DNA from: Sambucus nigra
Lineage: Eukaryota > Streptophyta > Magnoliopsida > Dipsacales > Adoxaceae
DNA: 64,000 bases
Assembly (NCBI GenBank): GCA_949130495.1
Contig: OX422216.1
Span: forward strand, 98,835,967 to 98,899,966
Reading direction: 5' to 3'
Both the position numbers and the translations under genes were made by a program. Under the pieces are notes generated by a model that saw only the letters and a list, made by a program, of their open reading frames with translations, was not told the origin of the DNA and ran no database searches. Positions 1 through 10,626 of the stretch are shown here, in pieces (positions within the stretch are counted from its first letter, which is position 1; each line of letters starts with the position of its first letter).

Positions 1-199
1 ACAAAAAAGGAAGAAATATTGATTAGTGTGAGAGTAATTTACTTTGTTCCAACTACACTTCATTGGTAACATATGGATAATTTACGAGTCATTGAACGAA
101 GTGAATAATGTACGGAGTCATCGAGACTTTATACCAATAAATAACCAGTGTAAAATAAAGACAGAGTGTAAGGTGGCAGTACATACAAAAGATGAAAGG

Positions 200-233
<34 letters not shown>

Positions 234-2185
234 ATGTCCGTGCCTAAAGGCACGATGAACAATTCTAAAAAACTGGGTGGACTAAGACTTCTAATCATAG
301 AAGTTTTTATAAAATACAAAAATGTGTACACGATTTAGAAATTTTGGTCAGAGTTTCCTCTATTTATAGGACTATCCACCTATTTAAGAAACCAAAACTA
401 ATCGGCTATACAAATATTCCATCCCAGATATTATATAAACCAAATAATTATTGGCAACTTTACCCACAAAATGAAAATAAAAATAATACTTAAACACAAT
501 AATAAATTTTTAATTTTTAATCTAATCAAAAATATAAATCATCGATCGATCAAGCAACTCGTGGTACATTTGTAATGGGGTGGGATGGGGCTCAAAGCTA
601 AACGGGGTCCCAAACTCAGGCATCTTATTGACACGTTTTCCTCGTATTTGTCATAATTTAAAAATTAAACAACAAAAAATAGACCTCTTAATTCAAATCC
701 ATAATAAATATACAAAAATCAACTTAATGTCTAATCAATTAGTACCAAACATAAACATGATTAACTTAAACCATTGTATCTGAACATCTCTAAAAGACCA
801 TTGCATCCAAATTGATCAGGCCTATTAATCAACATTGTGGGGGGTGAGGAGGTAATTCTGACTTTTAAACTTTTATGGGGTTATCTAGTTACACAAATTT
901 GTGTAATTATGTGATGAAACAGTAATGCACCTGCAACCCTCCTTGAGCATACAAACGTTATTTTATCTGTAATAATATTATTGGAACACTGTTTTCGCTC
1001 AAGTTATAAGACAATTTAATGGATTCTGTAGAAACTCCAAAAACAGTGGCACTGCAAATGGGAAAAAAACAAGTTTAGAAGGTAATAATAAATAAACAAA
1101 GCTAGATAAACAAATAATATAAACCATACAAACATAAGCCAGATAAGGCTTATAAATAATATAAAGTCTATTCTAATTAAATACAAACTATATTCTAATT
1201 AAACATACATGTCATGGACCAATATTTCATAGATGGACCTCCACAAAATATCACTAACTTCATTGTTGCATTAATAATATCTTCAAAATACAAACATAAT
1301 GTAAAAATAATAAAACTATTTCATGTTTTTTAAACAAATAATTTTCTAAAACATAAATCCATAATTTGTTCACTAACTAAAAATTTCTTTTATCATGTAA
1401 TTTACCGCTTTGTTCACATCCAAGACAATGCTGACATTCAATCTCGACTTTATTTTCTCTTCGCAACAGGTGTTATTCATATCCCTTCAATTAAACTCGT
1501 TAATTTTTAAATAGTTGCAACTCGTAATACTTTTAAACTTTCCATGTAATTTTTTTCTAACTTTTGAATATTTTTCATGTACCTGGTGAGCTTTGGGCAC
1601 TTAAACAAAAATGAAAGAATTCTTCTGAGAAACCATCTGTACCTGGTGAGCTTTAGGCACTTAAGTAAAAAACTGCCTTGGATATTTCCTATTTCTAAGG
1701 AATTATGTAAAAGCTAAATTAAGTTTTGGGGAACTTTGATCAATAATAAGTTTATTGGTCACATGTAGATTAGATAACAACTTACCTTTGCCAGTAGAGA
1801 TCAACTAAATACTTTACCATCTGCATATTGAGCATTGAAGAGCCAAATAATATGATTATTTGCTAGTGTTTTTCCTGGCAAGCTGACACAAAAATAGTGA
1901 TGCATGATCATCTACTTAAATGTTTTAATAGAAAATCAGAGAACAGTACTTGTAAATATCTTTAATTAGAGATTTTGGATGTGGTCTAAAAACTTCACCG
2001 ATATCAGATATACCTTGCACCGAATCTGAAAATTGTATGGTGAACAAAGTATTTGTATGATACTGAATATTTTCGTCAATAGTCATAATAACAAAGTAGC
2101 AGTAATATGAACTTGTAGCATTAATATGAACAAAGTAGTAGTAAGACCCAAGTTTTAATCAAAACAAAAAGATGATAATTGAATG
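1..2185. other. Non-coding AT-rich DNA, no gene seen
   Basis: No reading frame here resembles a known protein. The stretch holds an (AC)14 microsatellite and a 60-bp tandem duplication: the segment starting with GTACCTGGTGAGCTTT at 1579 recurs at 1639. Its right edge is the 3' flank of the antiporter gene fragment, so part of it may be that gene's downstream region. Confidence 0.5.
202..230. repeat. (AC)14 microsatellite
   Basis: Uninterrupted AC dinucleotides followed by GGTATG. No coding context. Confidence 0.95.
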
Positions 2186-2389
2186 TCAATTGAACTGACC
2201 GACGTTATGTTCAGTGGGTGAGCAAGGAACATAGTTGTACGAACCCCTCCTACCAAAAATAAGGCATTATCAAATTTTCTCCAATAATAGTGGATAGTGT
2301 GAGATGGGGTAGTGAGGAGCATCCGTAAACTTTTTGGACATGGGACATTAAGGGTGCCCAAGTAATCTTCTGAGTCAAGTGATTACACG
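2186..2389 (-). pseudogene. C-terminal fragment of a vacuolar Na+/H+ antiporter (NHX-like)
   Basis: On the minus strand the frame from about 2384 reads DSEDYLGTLNVP followed by KSLRMLLTTPSHTIHYYWRK and FDNA. This is the cytosolic or vacuolar tail typical of plant NHX exchangers, which swap Na+ or K+ for H+ across the tonoplast. The family normally continues with a Met-Arg-Pro-Val stretch and then a Gly-Arg-Gly...Pro-Gly-Ser-Pro-Thr-Glu ending. Here that ending is visible only in another frame (GRRGSYNYVPCSPTEHN, stop at 2186-2188), after an apparent loss of roughly 11 bases. The membrane domain is absent from the window. E1 starts directly upstream at 2390, so the gene is both frameshifted and interrupted. 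The family call is fairly secure. Which NHX it was is not known. Confidence 0.65.
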
Positions 2390-3075
2390 TGAAAAGTGTG
2401 CTCGTGTAAGGTGCACAGTCATTGTTTTAGTTTCACCGCGATAATACAAACAAACCTAAGTTACTACTACACTTGTGAGGCAAGCACAGCGGTAAGTTGT
2501 GTATCGAAAATCCACAGGGACGAGATGCTAGAATTTATGTGATTTAATACTCCGAAATAAAAGTGCAAAAGGTGATTACAAACTAAAAGGAAAAAGATGC
2601 ATAAAAGGGAAAGATTAATCTAGGCGAGGGTATTGAAACTAGATTAACAAAGCGAGAAAACTATAGGTTGCCTTGAATATCCCTCACCTGAGTTAATTTG
2701 TATAAAATGGATACATGGGTAGATGGGTTATTACGAATGCGTCTCGTTTCGATAGTTAATTGAATCAAGGGTTGTCACGCCCCTAAATTCGCATAAAAGC
2801 CTAAAAAGATTTTGGCGCCAACAAATATTCCGGAAATTGCGCACACAAGGTCATAAGCACGGGACATACATGATATGCCCCGTCAAATCTCCTAGGCGTA
2901 ATAACTAGGACAACGCACCCGAAATTGACCTGTAAATTCCATCACCAAAGCCAAGCAACGCGTCAACTTGAGTGAGTTCAATTCAAACACAACCAAATTT
3001 AAATTACCTAGAAAGCATGTTAAAAACGAGATAAATAAAGCGAGTAAATAAACGCGGTAAATCTATACTAGAAAG

Positions 3076-3489
3076 CAAGGTTCTAAAAAACGCGGGGCGT
3101 GATTGAGGCGTGGAGGCCAAGCCTTAAGCCTTAGAAGCCTAGGCGGGCCTAGGCGTAAAAAGACGTGAAAAGGCGTTTAGGCCTTCTTAATATATTTTAA
3201 TATTTTTTAACCATAACAAGGCTATTAAAATACAAAAATTGCACAGATCATAAAAATATATCTGAATATATGCAAATTAAAATACTATTTGATTATTTTG
3301 GATGAGATAATAGTCCGATTTGTAAACAAATTCTTTAAAAGGCGACATCGTTTCACTAAATCATTATTGTTTTTAGAAAAAAGTGCGCCTTAAGGGTTTT
3401 ACCAAGAATAAGGCGTGAAAAGCGTAAGACGAGGCGTTTCTCCCAAGCCTTAAGCCTAGGCGTGCCTAGGCGGGTTTTTTAGGACAGTG
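3076..3489. mobile_element. hAT-like MITE, copy 1
   Basis: The ends are imperfect inverted repeats: CAAGGTTCTAAAAAACGC on the left, and on the right a sequence whose reverse complement is CACTGTCCTAAAAAACCC. The interior is rich in AGGCGT/CCTAGGCG motifs and codes for nothing. The direct repeat AGAAAGCAAG flanks it at about 3070-3079 and 3490-3499. The other E1 LTR has the uninterrupted site near 8410-8425, so this is an insertion younger than E1. The CA...TG ends suggest hAT. The flanking repeat can also be read as 9-10 bp, which would fit Mutator, so the superfamily is tentative. Confidence 0.75.
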
Positions 3490-3735
3490 AGAAAGCAAGT
3501 AAAGAAAGCATGTAAACCTAAATTAGAAAGCATATAAATTACACTACAAAATAAGGAAATAAGGAAATACAAACTATATTAATGGAGAGGATGATGAATA
3601 GTGCAACATTCAACCCAAATGGGGTGTCAAACCAAGAACAATTGAAGAAGAACTCTTCAAAACCCTCCAATCCTAAGCTACAACACTCTAAAATCTAATA
3701 TCCTACTTAATATCTGATATTACAACAAAAATGGG

Positions 3736-3919
3736 TATTTATAGTAAGTGGAAAAAGTAAAGAAAAGAAAAGGAAAAAGAAATTAAAAGGCAAAATATCT
3801 CCTGAAAACAGGGGATTGATCGATCGACCCCTTTGGTCGATCGATCGATGGTGAACAAAATATCCCACTGTCGAGAAGGATCGATCGATCGACCCCAAAC
3901 CGTCGATCGATCAATCAAG
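3736..3919 (-). promoter_or_regulatory. E1 left LTR promoter: TATA box with upstream GATCGATC palindromes
   Basis: On the minus strand TATAAATA (3736-3743) is preceded 70-180 bp upstream by four blocks of overlapping GATC/CGAT palindromes (3815-3919). The same layout is kept in the right LTR. TATA plus U3 position makes this the likely retrotransposon promoter; a role for the palindromes is inference. Confidence 0.6.
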
Positions 3920-4326
3920 TAGGTCACAACACATGGCATTGCTGTCTTGGGCTGCTTGGATTTCCCGTCCGCTGAAATCGCAGTAACTTCTTCGTTCAGA
4001 ATCAGAATCGCGCATCGTTCACGGTCACATGAAGCTTACAAGGAGGGCTAAAACTTTTGTGTAGATGTTGGGCCAGGTGACCAAGCTGTAAAAAGACTAA
4101 AATTCCCTTGAACGTGCGATCGTGTATGAAAATCGAGCGGAATGCGTCCGAACTTCACACTTAGCATCCAAATACCTATAAAAGCCCAATTAACCCCTGA
4201 AAAACATATTAATGTAGAAATCCGAGGTTTTCTGGTTAACGAGTATAAATATAGGGAATAAGATACCCAAGGGGGCTAAAATGCGTCCGTTCGGAGGATG
4301 AAATACGCAATATTTGTGTATCATCA

Positions 4327-4340
4327 CACCCCCTAACTTA
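4327..4340 (-). other. E1 polypurine tract
   Basis: The minus strand reads GTTAGGGGGTG immediately before the LTR start TGATGATACAC. This is the expected place for plus-strand priming and fixes the element's orientation. Confidence 0.65.
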
Positions 4341-6400
4341 CACATTGCTAGTCCCTAGCAATGAAATAGGATGCAATAAGAACTACAAGCAAACCAAAAA
4401 TATGAGATAGAACAAAAGTGTGGTATAAAAGCAAAAGGCCACTTTCGCGGGCGATTCGATTGCATTTAGCGTATGCAATAAGCCGTTAAACCCCTAGGTC
4501 ACCCTAGTGGACGAGTGTCGTCTCGTGAGGGTTTTTAAGGATGATACCCACAAACATCATATAGTTTCCTCAAAATAAGACCAAACCAACATGCGATAAG
4601 TCGAACAATAACGAAAAGGATTTCATACGCATTATTAGCAAAGTGAATGAATTCAAACAAAAGTCTAAATCATTGACATTATAGAATGCACCTCATAGAA
4701 TTGAAACCTTAAAATGTGGGAGGGGGAGCGAGCACATGTAAAGTGTGATTTGGCGAAAAACTTATATAAATCGGATAAACATTAAAGCAATCATATATTC
4801 AATCCTCACGGGCATTACGCTCATCAAGCAAATTCACTCGAAACAGGGAGGTAACACACGAAACATGCGGGTATACAGAGTAAATGTAAATGGAAACTAG
4901 GTCGCACACATGTCACAAATGAAGAACGCTATATATAAAATGAAAAACTTATAATCTCAATGAAAGATACCGCACATTAAAGGAGGCGAAATGCATTTTC
5001 ACAGATTATCAAAACTATTTAAACCTTTGAATTACATCAACCTAAGATCACATAGGACTTTAATAGGGTTGTAATGTAGGTTAGGCTAGGGTATGAAATG
5101 AAGGAATGTATGTACGAATTTAAAGTGTTCGGGATGAAAACTCGGGATAATGGGAAAATGCGGGCAATATCAAAATTGGAAAACAAGATCCAAAACGGCA
5201 ATAGATATATCAATGGGGAGAATAATCAAAGCTTATTGAACACTATACACAACATTTACAAATTTCTCTTTCTTTTTCTTTTCTTCTTTTTCTCATGTTT
5301 TCTTTTTCTTTTTGCTTTCTCTTTTTTTCACTTTTTAACATCTCTTTTCTTTACTTTTCATACTCTCATATGCTTAAATTGCAACCGACATCACAACATC
5401 ATCACTCAATCCCAAGTAACATTCCAAACAAAGGTGTGGAAGGTGTATATTTGGTATATAACTCCAATGTAGAGTTGGTTATGGGAATGGGATTATGAAA
5501 CGAAAGGTTATATTAAGGCTCAAAGGGGTTAACGAGGGTAAACATATAAGGGTAAGGTGAAGGTCAATATGGGTGATATAACAAAGAATGCCTATGATCA
5601 TTTCACAAAGTTTACGCAATTCTCGAATCAAAACAATACATGAAAATCATGATCAAGTAACACATTTCAAGTATGAACTCAATTAATGAACGGTCAAATC
5701 AAAGAATAGAGATATTACCAACGAATTCAACGTTTTCAATGAGAAAAGAATAGTGTATACACTCACAAACGATGAAAGGTACAAAGCTTACTAGGTGTAA
5801 GTATATACAATGCAACAAAAGATTACCAAGTTATAAAAATCTTAAACCAAATCAATAAAGCACGAAAAGTGCATGTGCTCATGGGATTAAAGTTTAATTC
5901 ATGAAGTTATTCATAATATCAATAATGGAGACTAAAGTCTAATAACTTCTAAAATCGAGAACATGCATCATTGGGTTGTCTATTGGATCGGGTAATTATT
6001 GAAATTTATCATCGAAAACAAAGGCAAAATGCCCAAAAAAGGAGAAAAAAGAAAGAAAATATTTTTGAAATTTTCAATTTTTCTTAGAAAAGCATACTAA
6101 GTAACTAACATGTGAGCAAAAACATGAACTAAAATATGAAATGGATAGAATATCCAACACCCCCTAGCTTAAAACTTGACATTGTCCTCAATGTGAATTA
6201 AGAAACAAGTTAAGAGAGGAAAAAAGCGATATTACCCAAAATTGGAGCAATCCCCATAAGAACAAGTCCAAAGAATCTACAAAACAAGTTAGTACTGAGC
6301 ATAGCAAAAACAAGTAACAAAAAGATAACTAATTACACTAGACTAAAACAAAAAGAAAGAAAGAATAAAAAAGCTAACTATATACAACCTACTATTTAGG
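4341..6400. other. E1 interior, non-coding part
   Basis: No supported protein. It contains T/C-rich low complexity (5266-5340) and, at 6156-6196 on the minus strand, CATTGAGGACAATGT followed by AGGGGGTG, a segment also found in E2 near 17364-17400. Confidence 0.55.
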
Positions 6401-6407
6401 CCTCACA

Positions 6408-7526
6408 CTAACTGTACACTAGAAGTCTAAATAACTGAGGTTCCACCGTGAAAAAGATTTGAATTTGGAGGATAACCAGTGTACCCTCACATACAAGCAT
6501 GCCTTCCGAAAAATATGAATTCCGTTTGAACAACGGAAGGCATGTGTAAGGCGGAAGAAATGAATCATCACCAATTAAAATTTTTGGAGGGACGATGGGG
6601 GGTTTGGATTGAATGGATGATAAAAACATGTGGGGATCGAGAAAAGCCAAATATCCTCCCAATGATTTTGAAATTGGAATGGGAGGTTGCACACACAAAG
6701 GCAAAGATGCGATTGTGGAAGGCGACTCGAGCAAGGACTCCTCATCGGCAAAAAGGTTTAAAACATTAAAGTTTGAAATCGAATCATCGGGTACTTAAGA
6801 CGGTGTGATAACAGAGAATGAAAATGGGGATGAAAGAAATTCAAACTCATGAGATGAATTATCATCGCATGAAGATTGAGTTTCGAAGGAAATAATATCA
6901 TTTTCAATGAAATGTTCTTCTTTGGGGGCCAAAGAAGAAATCATTCCATTGCAAATATATATTACATCATTTTCATCCTCACTTTAAATATGTATTATGC
7001 AATGGGCAAAGTCTAGAATGGTTTGTTCCAAAGTAGGCACAAGTACCTCATTTGGTTCAAAACATTCTTCGACTTCAAAAGTCTCGAAAGCAAAATCGTC
7101 GTCGGACTCAAATAATAAATCCAATTCATGTTCCCACAAACGATTTTCTTCCCGATAATGATTTTCAATTATCTCATTCTCATACATACGCAAGCCCTCA
7201 TCGAATGTCATAGGTCGAGGTGCGGATACATAAGAATGGGAACTTTGAAAATTACCATCGGACTGAAACAAAAACTCATGATTATAGGAATTTTGAAAAC
7301 TATTGCAATTCGTTTCAAAATTCCTATTATAAGGAGGTAAAGGCCCAAAATCATTATCATCATCATCAAAATTCCAATAACCCAAATTTTGACTTTCGTT
7401 ATACTCGCCCAAAGTCATATTTGAATTTGTTATACTTTGGGATTTTAAGTATTTACCGAAAGTCATAGGCTTCTGAGAATTTTGAGAATTATAATAATGA
7501 TTACCGAAAGAATTGGAATAAGACAT
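6408..7526 (-). pseudogene. E1 acidic protein of unknown family, shared with E2
   Basis: One minus-strand frame of about 373 codons runs from ATG at 7526 to a stop at 6408 and is broken by only two in-frame TAA codons (near 6984 and 6798). The N-terminal half is rich in Asn, Tyr, Asp and Glu and repeats a short motif three times: PMTFGKYLKSQ, NMTLGEYNESQ and PMTFDEGLRMYEN. The C-terminal half is more hydrophobic and ends with FFTVEPQLFRLLVYS. E2 encodes counterparts of both ends: PKSMSFGYYLRIQQNTIIE against PRPMTFDEGLRMYENEIIE here, and VEPQTFHLLFY against VEPQLFRLLVY. I recognise no domain, zinc knuckle or catalytic motif. Its place directly after the primer site is that of a gag gene, so a diverged gag-like role is possible but unproven. 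Confidence 0.55.
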
Positions 7527-7700
7527 GCTTACCCCAAAAATGGCTCAAGTGGCGAATTCCACAAAATAGGTGCGCGCGGGAAAAATTCGAGCGTTTCTAA
7601 GTGCTCAAATGTGGAAGTCCTGCAAAAATATTTGCAAATAATACAAATAGAAACAAAATACTACGAAATAATAAATCAAATAAAGTCTAAAACAAACAAG

Positions 7701-7718
7701 TCCACGACAACGGTGCCA
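7701..7718 (-). other. E1 primer-binding site, tRNA-Asp-like
   Basis: The minus strand reads TGGCACCGTTGTCGTGGA, 13 nt inside the right LTR. It resembles the TGGCGCCGTTGCCGGGGA primer site known from Athila-type elements, which is complementary to the 3' end of tRNA-Asp. Confidence 0.65.
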
Positions 7719-7731
7719 TTTTGATCGCGCA

Positions 7732-9245
7732 TGAAAAGTGTGCTCGTGTAAGGTGCACAGTCGTTGTTTTAGTTTCACCGCGATAATACAAACAAACCTA
7801 AGTTACTACTACACTTGCGAGGCAAGCACATCGGTAAGTCGGGTATCGAAAATCCATAGGGACGAGATGCTAAAATTTATATGATTTAATACTCCAAACT
7901 AAAAGTGCAAAAGGTGATTACAAACTAAAAGGAAAAAGATTCATAAAAGGGAAAGATTAATCTAGGCGAGGGTATTGAAACTAGATTAACAAAGCGAGAA
8001 AACTATAGGTTGCCTCGAATATCCCTCACCCGAGTTAATTTGTATAAAATGGATACATGGGTCGACGGGTTATTACGAATGTGTCTCGTTTCGACAGTTA
8101 ATTGAATCAAGGGTTGTCACGCCCCTAAATCCGCATAAAAGCCTAATAAGATTTTGGCATCAATAAATATCCTGGAAATTACGCACGCAAGGTCGTAAAC
8201 ACGGGACATACATGATATGTCCCGTCAAATCTCCTAGGCGCAATAACTAGGACAACGCACCCGAAATAGACCCGTAAACGCCATCACCAAAGCCAAGTAA
8301 TGAGTCAACTTGAGTGAGTTCAATTCAAACACAACCTAATTTAAATTACCTAGAAAGCATGTTAAAAACGCGATAAATAAAGCGAGTAAATAAATGCGGT
8401 AAATCTATACTTGAAAGAAAGTAAAGAAAGCATGTAAACCTAAATTAGAAAGCATGTAAATTACACTACAAGGAAATAAGGAAATAAAAACTATATTAAT
8501 GGAGAGGATGATGAATAGTGCAACATTCAACCCAAATGGGATGTCAAACCAAGAATAATTGAAGAAGAACTTTTCAAAACCCTCCGACCCTAAGCTACAA
8601 CTCTCTAAAATCTAATATCCTACTTAATATCTAATATTACAACAAAAATGGGTATTTATAGTAAGTGGGAAAAAGTAAAGAAAAGAAAAGGAAAAAGAAA
8701 TTAAAAGACAAAATATTTCCTGGAAACAGGGGATCGATCGATCGACCCCTTTGGTCGATCGATCGATGGTGAACAAAATATCCCACTAACGAGAAGGATC
8801 GATCGATCGATCCCAAACCGTTGATCGATCGATCAAGCAGGTCACAGCACACGGCATTGCTGTCTTGGGCTGCTTGGATTTCCCGTCCGCTGAAATCACC
8901 GTAACTTCTTCGTTCAGAATCAGAATCGCGCACCGTTCACGATCACACGAAGCTTACAAGGAGGGATAAAACTTCTGTGTAGATGTTGGGCCAGGTGACC
9001 AAGCTGTAAAAAGATTAAAATGTCCTTGAACGTGCGATCGTGTATGAAAATCGAGCGGAATGGGTCCGAACTTCACACTTAGCATCCAAATACCTATAAA
9101 AGATCAATTAACCCCTGCAAAACATGTTAACATAGAAATCCGAGGTTGTCTGGTTAACGAGCATAAATATAGGGAATAAGATACCCGAGGGGGGCTAAAA
9201 TGCGTCCGTTGGGAGGATAAAATACGCAATATTTGCATATCATCA
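7732..9245 (-). repeat. E1 right LTR (5' LTR)
   Basis: 1.5 kb direct repeat of 2390-4326 without the MITE. It keeps the minus-strand TATAAATA at 8653-8660. Confidence 0.85.
8653..8837 (-). promoter_or_regulatory. E1 right LTR promoter with GATCGATC palindromes
   Basis: TATAAATA (minus, 8653-8660), with GATCGATCGATC clusters at 8732-8837 upstream of it in the direction of transcription, as in the left LTR. Confidence 0.6.
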
Positions 9246-9340
9246 TCGTGGTCATTGGAAAGAAGAGGAACATTGTGGGTGCCCATTTCCTCATTACTTA
9301 CTAACGATTTCAAAGAATATCCTTCATGAAAAAACATCCA
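9246..9340 (-). pseudogene. Possible continuation of the NHX-like coding sequence
   Basis: The minus strand reads SLKSLVSNEEMGTHNVPLLS and then NDHDD up to the E1 border. NHX proteins often have a Pro-Lys-Ser...Val-Pro-Leu-Leu stretch just before the part seen at 2186-2389, so E1 may have landed within one exon. The match is short and there is no target duplication to join the two sides, so this is tentative. Confidence 0.3.
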
Positions 9341-10203
9341 ATTTTGAAGGAATCCATCCTACTTTAATAGAATTAAAAAAAAAAAGTCAGATGCATCTCT
9401 GCCATATAGGAGGGAAAATCATATATCATATAAAAGAAAACATTATAATTAAAAATTAGTTCCCTCTCCTTTTTAGCAGTTAAAGTTGAGATCTCTATCA
9501 GCTAAATTTATAGTTTGAATTTTAACCTTTGAGAGAACTTGAATAAATAAAATAAAAAGAGTTTCTGAAAGGAATTAACCTTCGTTCAGCGCTTTCTAGC
9601 AATCAAAAGAAAATAAAGAAAATCTATAACCTTTGAAGCTTGAAGTTTCACCTTTGCTCAGCACTTTTTTTCATTATTCCCCTTCGTTATCGCACTTTTG
9701 AAATGGGATAACGATAACATCGATAACCTTTGAAGTTTGAAGTTTAACCAACGACAAGCATTAACCTCTATGAAGCGATAAGATCGTTGACCTCCGTGTA
9801 GTGTTTCTAAGCTTCCAATCAGGTCTTTGAGGGTGCAACATTTTCAACCTTTGTGCAGCATTAATTTGGGTTAACCAAATCATACTTGGAAACTAATTCA
9901 ATCACATGGAACAACTTATTAAATAATACGGTAAGCAAATATACTGATGCTCCAAATTGGTCATGTAGTCCCAAAAGATGATGTTGTGGAACAAAAATGC
10001 GAAAAACTCCAAGTCAAAACAAAAATTATAAATTTCAAACCCTATTTTCATTAACACCAAAGCTTGTTCCTACACAGCTTGTTCATACAAACTGCGATAT
10101 TTTGTTTATTTTAACTTTTTAGTTGGGTGATCTAATAGGATTCAATTTATTAACCAAAAAAATAATATAGAGAGAGGCAGTATATCTATCTTTAATAAAA
10201 AAT
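9341..10203. other. Non-coding interval
   Basis: AT-rich, with several loose repeats of CTTTGAAGTTTGAAGTTTAACC and AACCTTTG. No gene supported. Confidence 0.4.
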
Positions 10204-10626
10204 CAAGGTTCTAAAAAACGCAGGGCGTGATCGAGGCGTGGAGTTCAAACCTTAAGTCTTAGAAACCTAGGCAGGCCTTAGGCGTAAAAAGGCATGAAAG
10301 GCATTTAGGTATTTTTAATATATTTTAATATTTTTTAACTATGACAAGGCTATTAAAAATACTAAAAAGGTATATACCTTAAAAATATATGTGAATATTT
10401 GTAAATTAATATACTATTTTTTAAAAATTTTAAAAAGGAAAAAAAAAAACTCATCTTTTTTAACGTCTTACTTAAAAAAAATCACGTTTTTTCACGCCTT
10501 ACCCCCCCAAAACACGCATTTTTCACGCCTTACCCCAAAAAACGTTGACCATCGTTGACCATGCCTAGGGCCAAAACTTAGCGAATCTAAAAAGTCCCGT
10601 GCCTAGGTGCGTTTTTTAAAACATTG
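10204..10626. mobile_element. hAT-like MITE, copy 2
   Basis: Same family and orientation as 3076-3489: it begins CAAGGTTCTAAAAAACGC, ends GCGTTTTTTAAAACATTG, and has the same CCTAGG/AGGCGT-rich interior with A-rich and C-rich runs in the middle. The flanks share ATAAAAA, a possible imperfect target duplication. Confidence 0.7.

Larger units (their letters stand above)
2390..4326 (-). repeat. E1 left LTR (3' LTR), carrying a MITE
   Basis: It aligns along its whole length with 7732-9245 apart from an insertion of about 423 bp that is accounted for by the MITE at 3076-3489 plus a 9-10 bp target duplication. It contains a minus-strand TATAAATA at 3736-3743. Confidence 0.85.
2390..9245 (-). mobile_element. 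E1: non-autonomous LTR retrotransposon, Athila-like primer site
   Basis: Two long direct repeats (2390-4326 and 7732-9245) share TGAAAAGTG...TATCATCA ends. On the minus strand a primer site resembling the 3' end of tRNA-Asp lies just inside the right LTR, and a purine tract lies just inside the left one, so transcription runs leftwards. The 3.4 kb interior has no protease, reverse transcriptase or integrase. It has one acidic ORF (6408-7526) and the segment CATTGAGGACAATGT that precedes the purine-rich 3' part in Athila-like Gypsy elements. I infer a non-autonomous Gypsy derivative. No convincing 5-bp target duplication is seen (acacg on the left, tcgtg on the right). Confidence 0.8.

Noticed and set aside
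89..331. Short frames on both strands across the (AC)14 tract
   Set aside because: They exist because AC/GT repeats lack stop codons; no similarity to a protein.
5098..5498. Plus-strand open frames of 124 and 67 codons
   Set aside because: Translated from T/C-rich low-complexity sequence inside the E1 interior; composition is Phe/Leu/Ser only, with no conserved motif.
2384..9250. A 5-bp target duplication for E1
   Set aside because: Left flank acacg and right flank tcgtg do not match directly, only loosely as inverted sequence.
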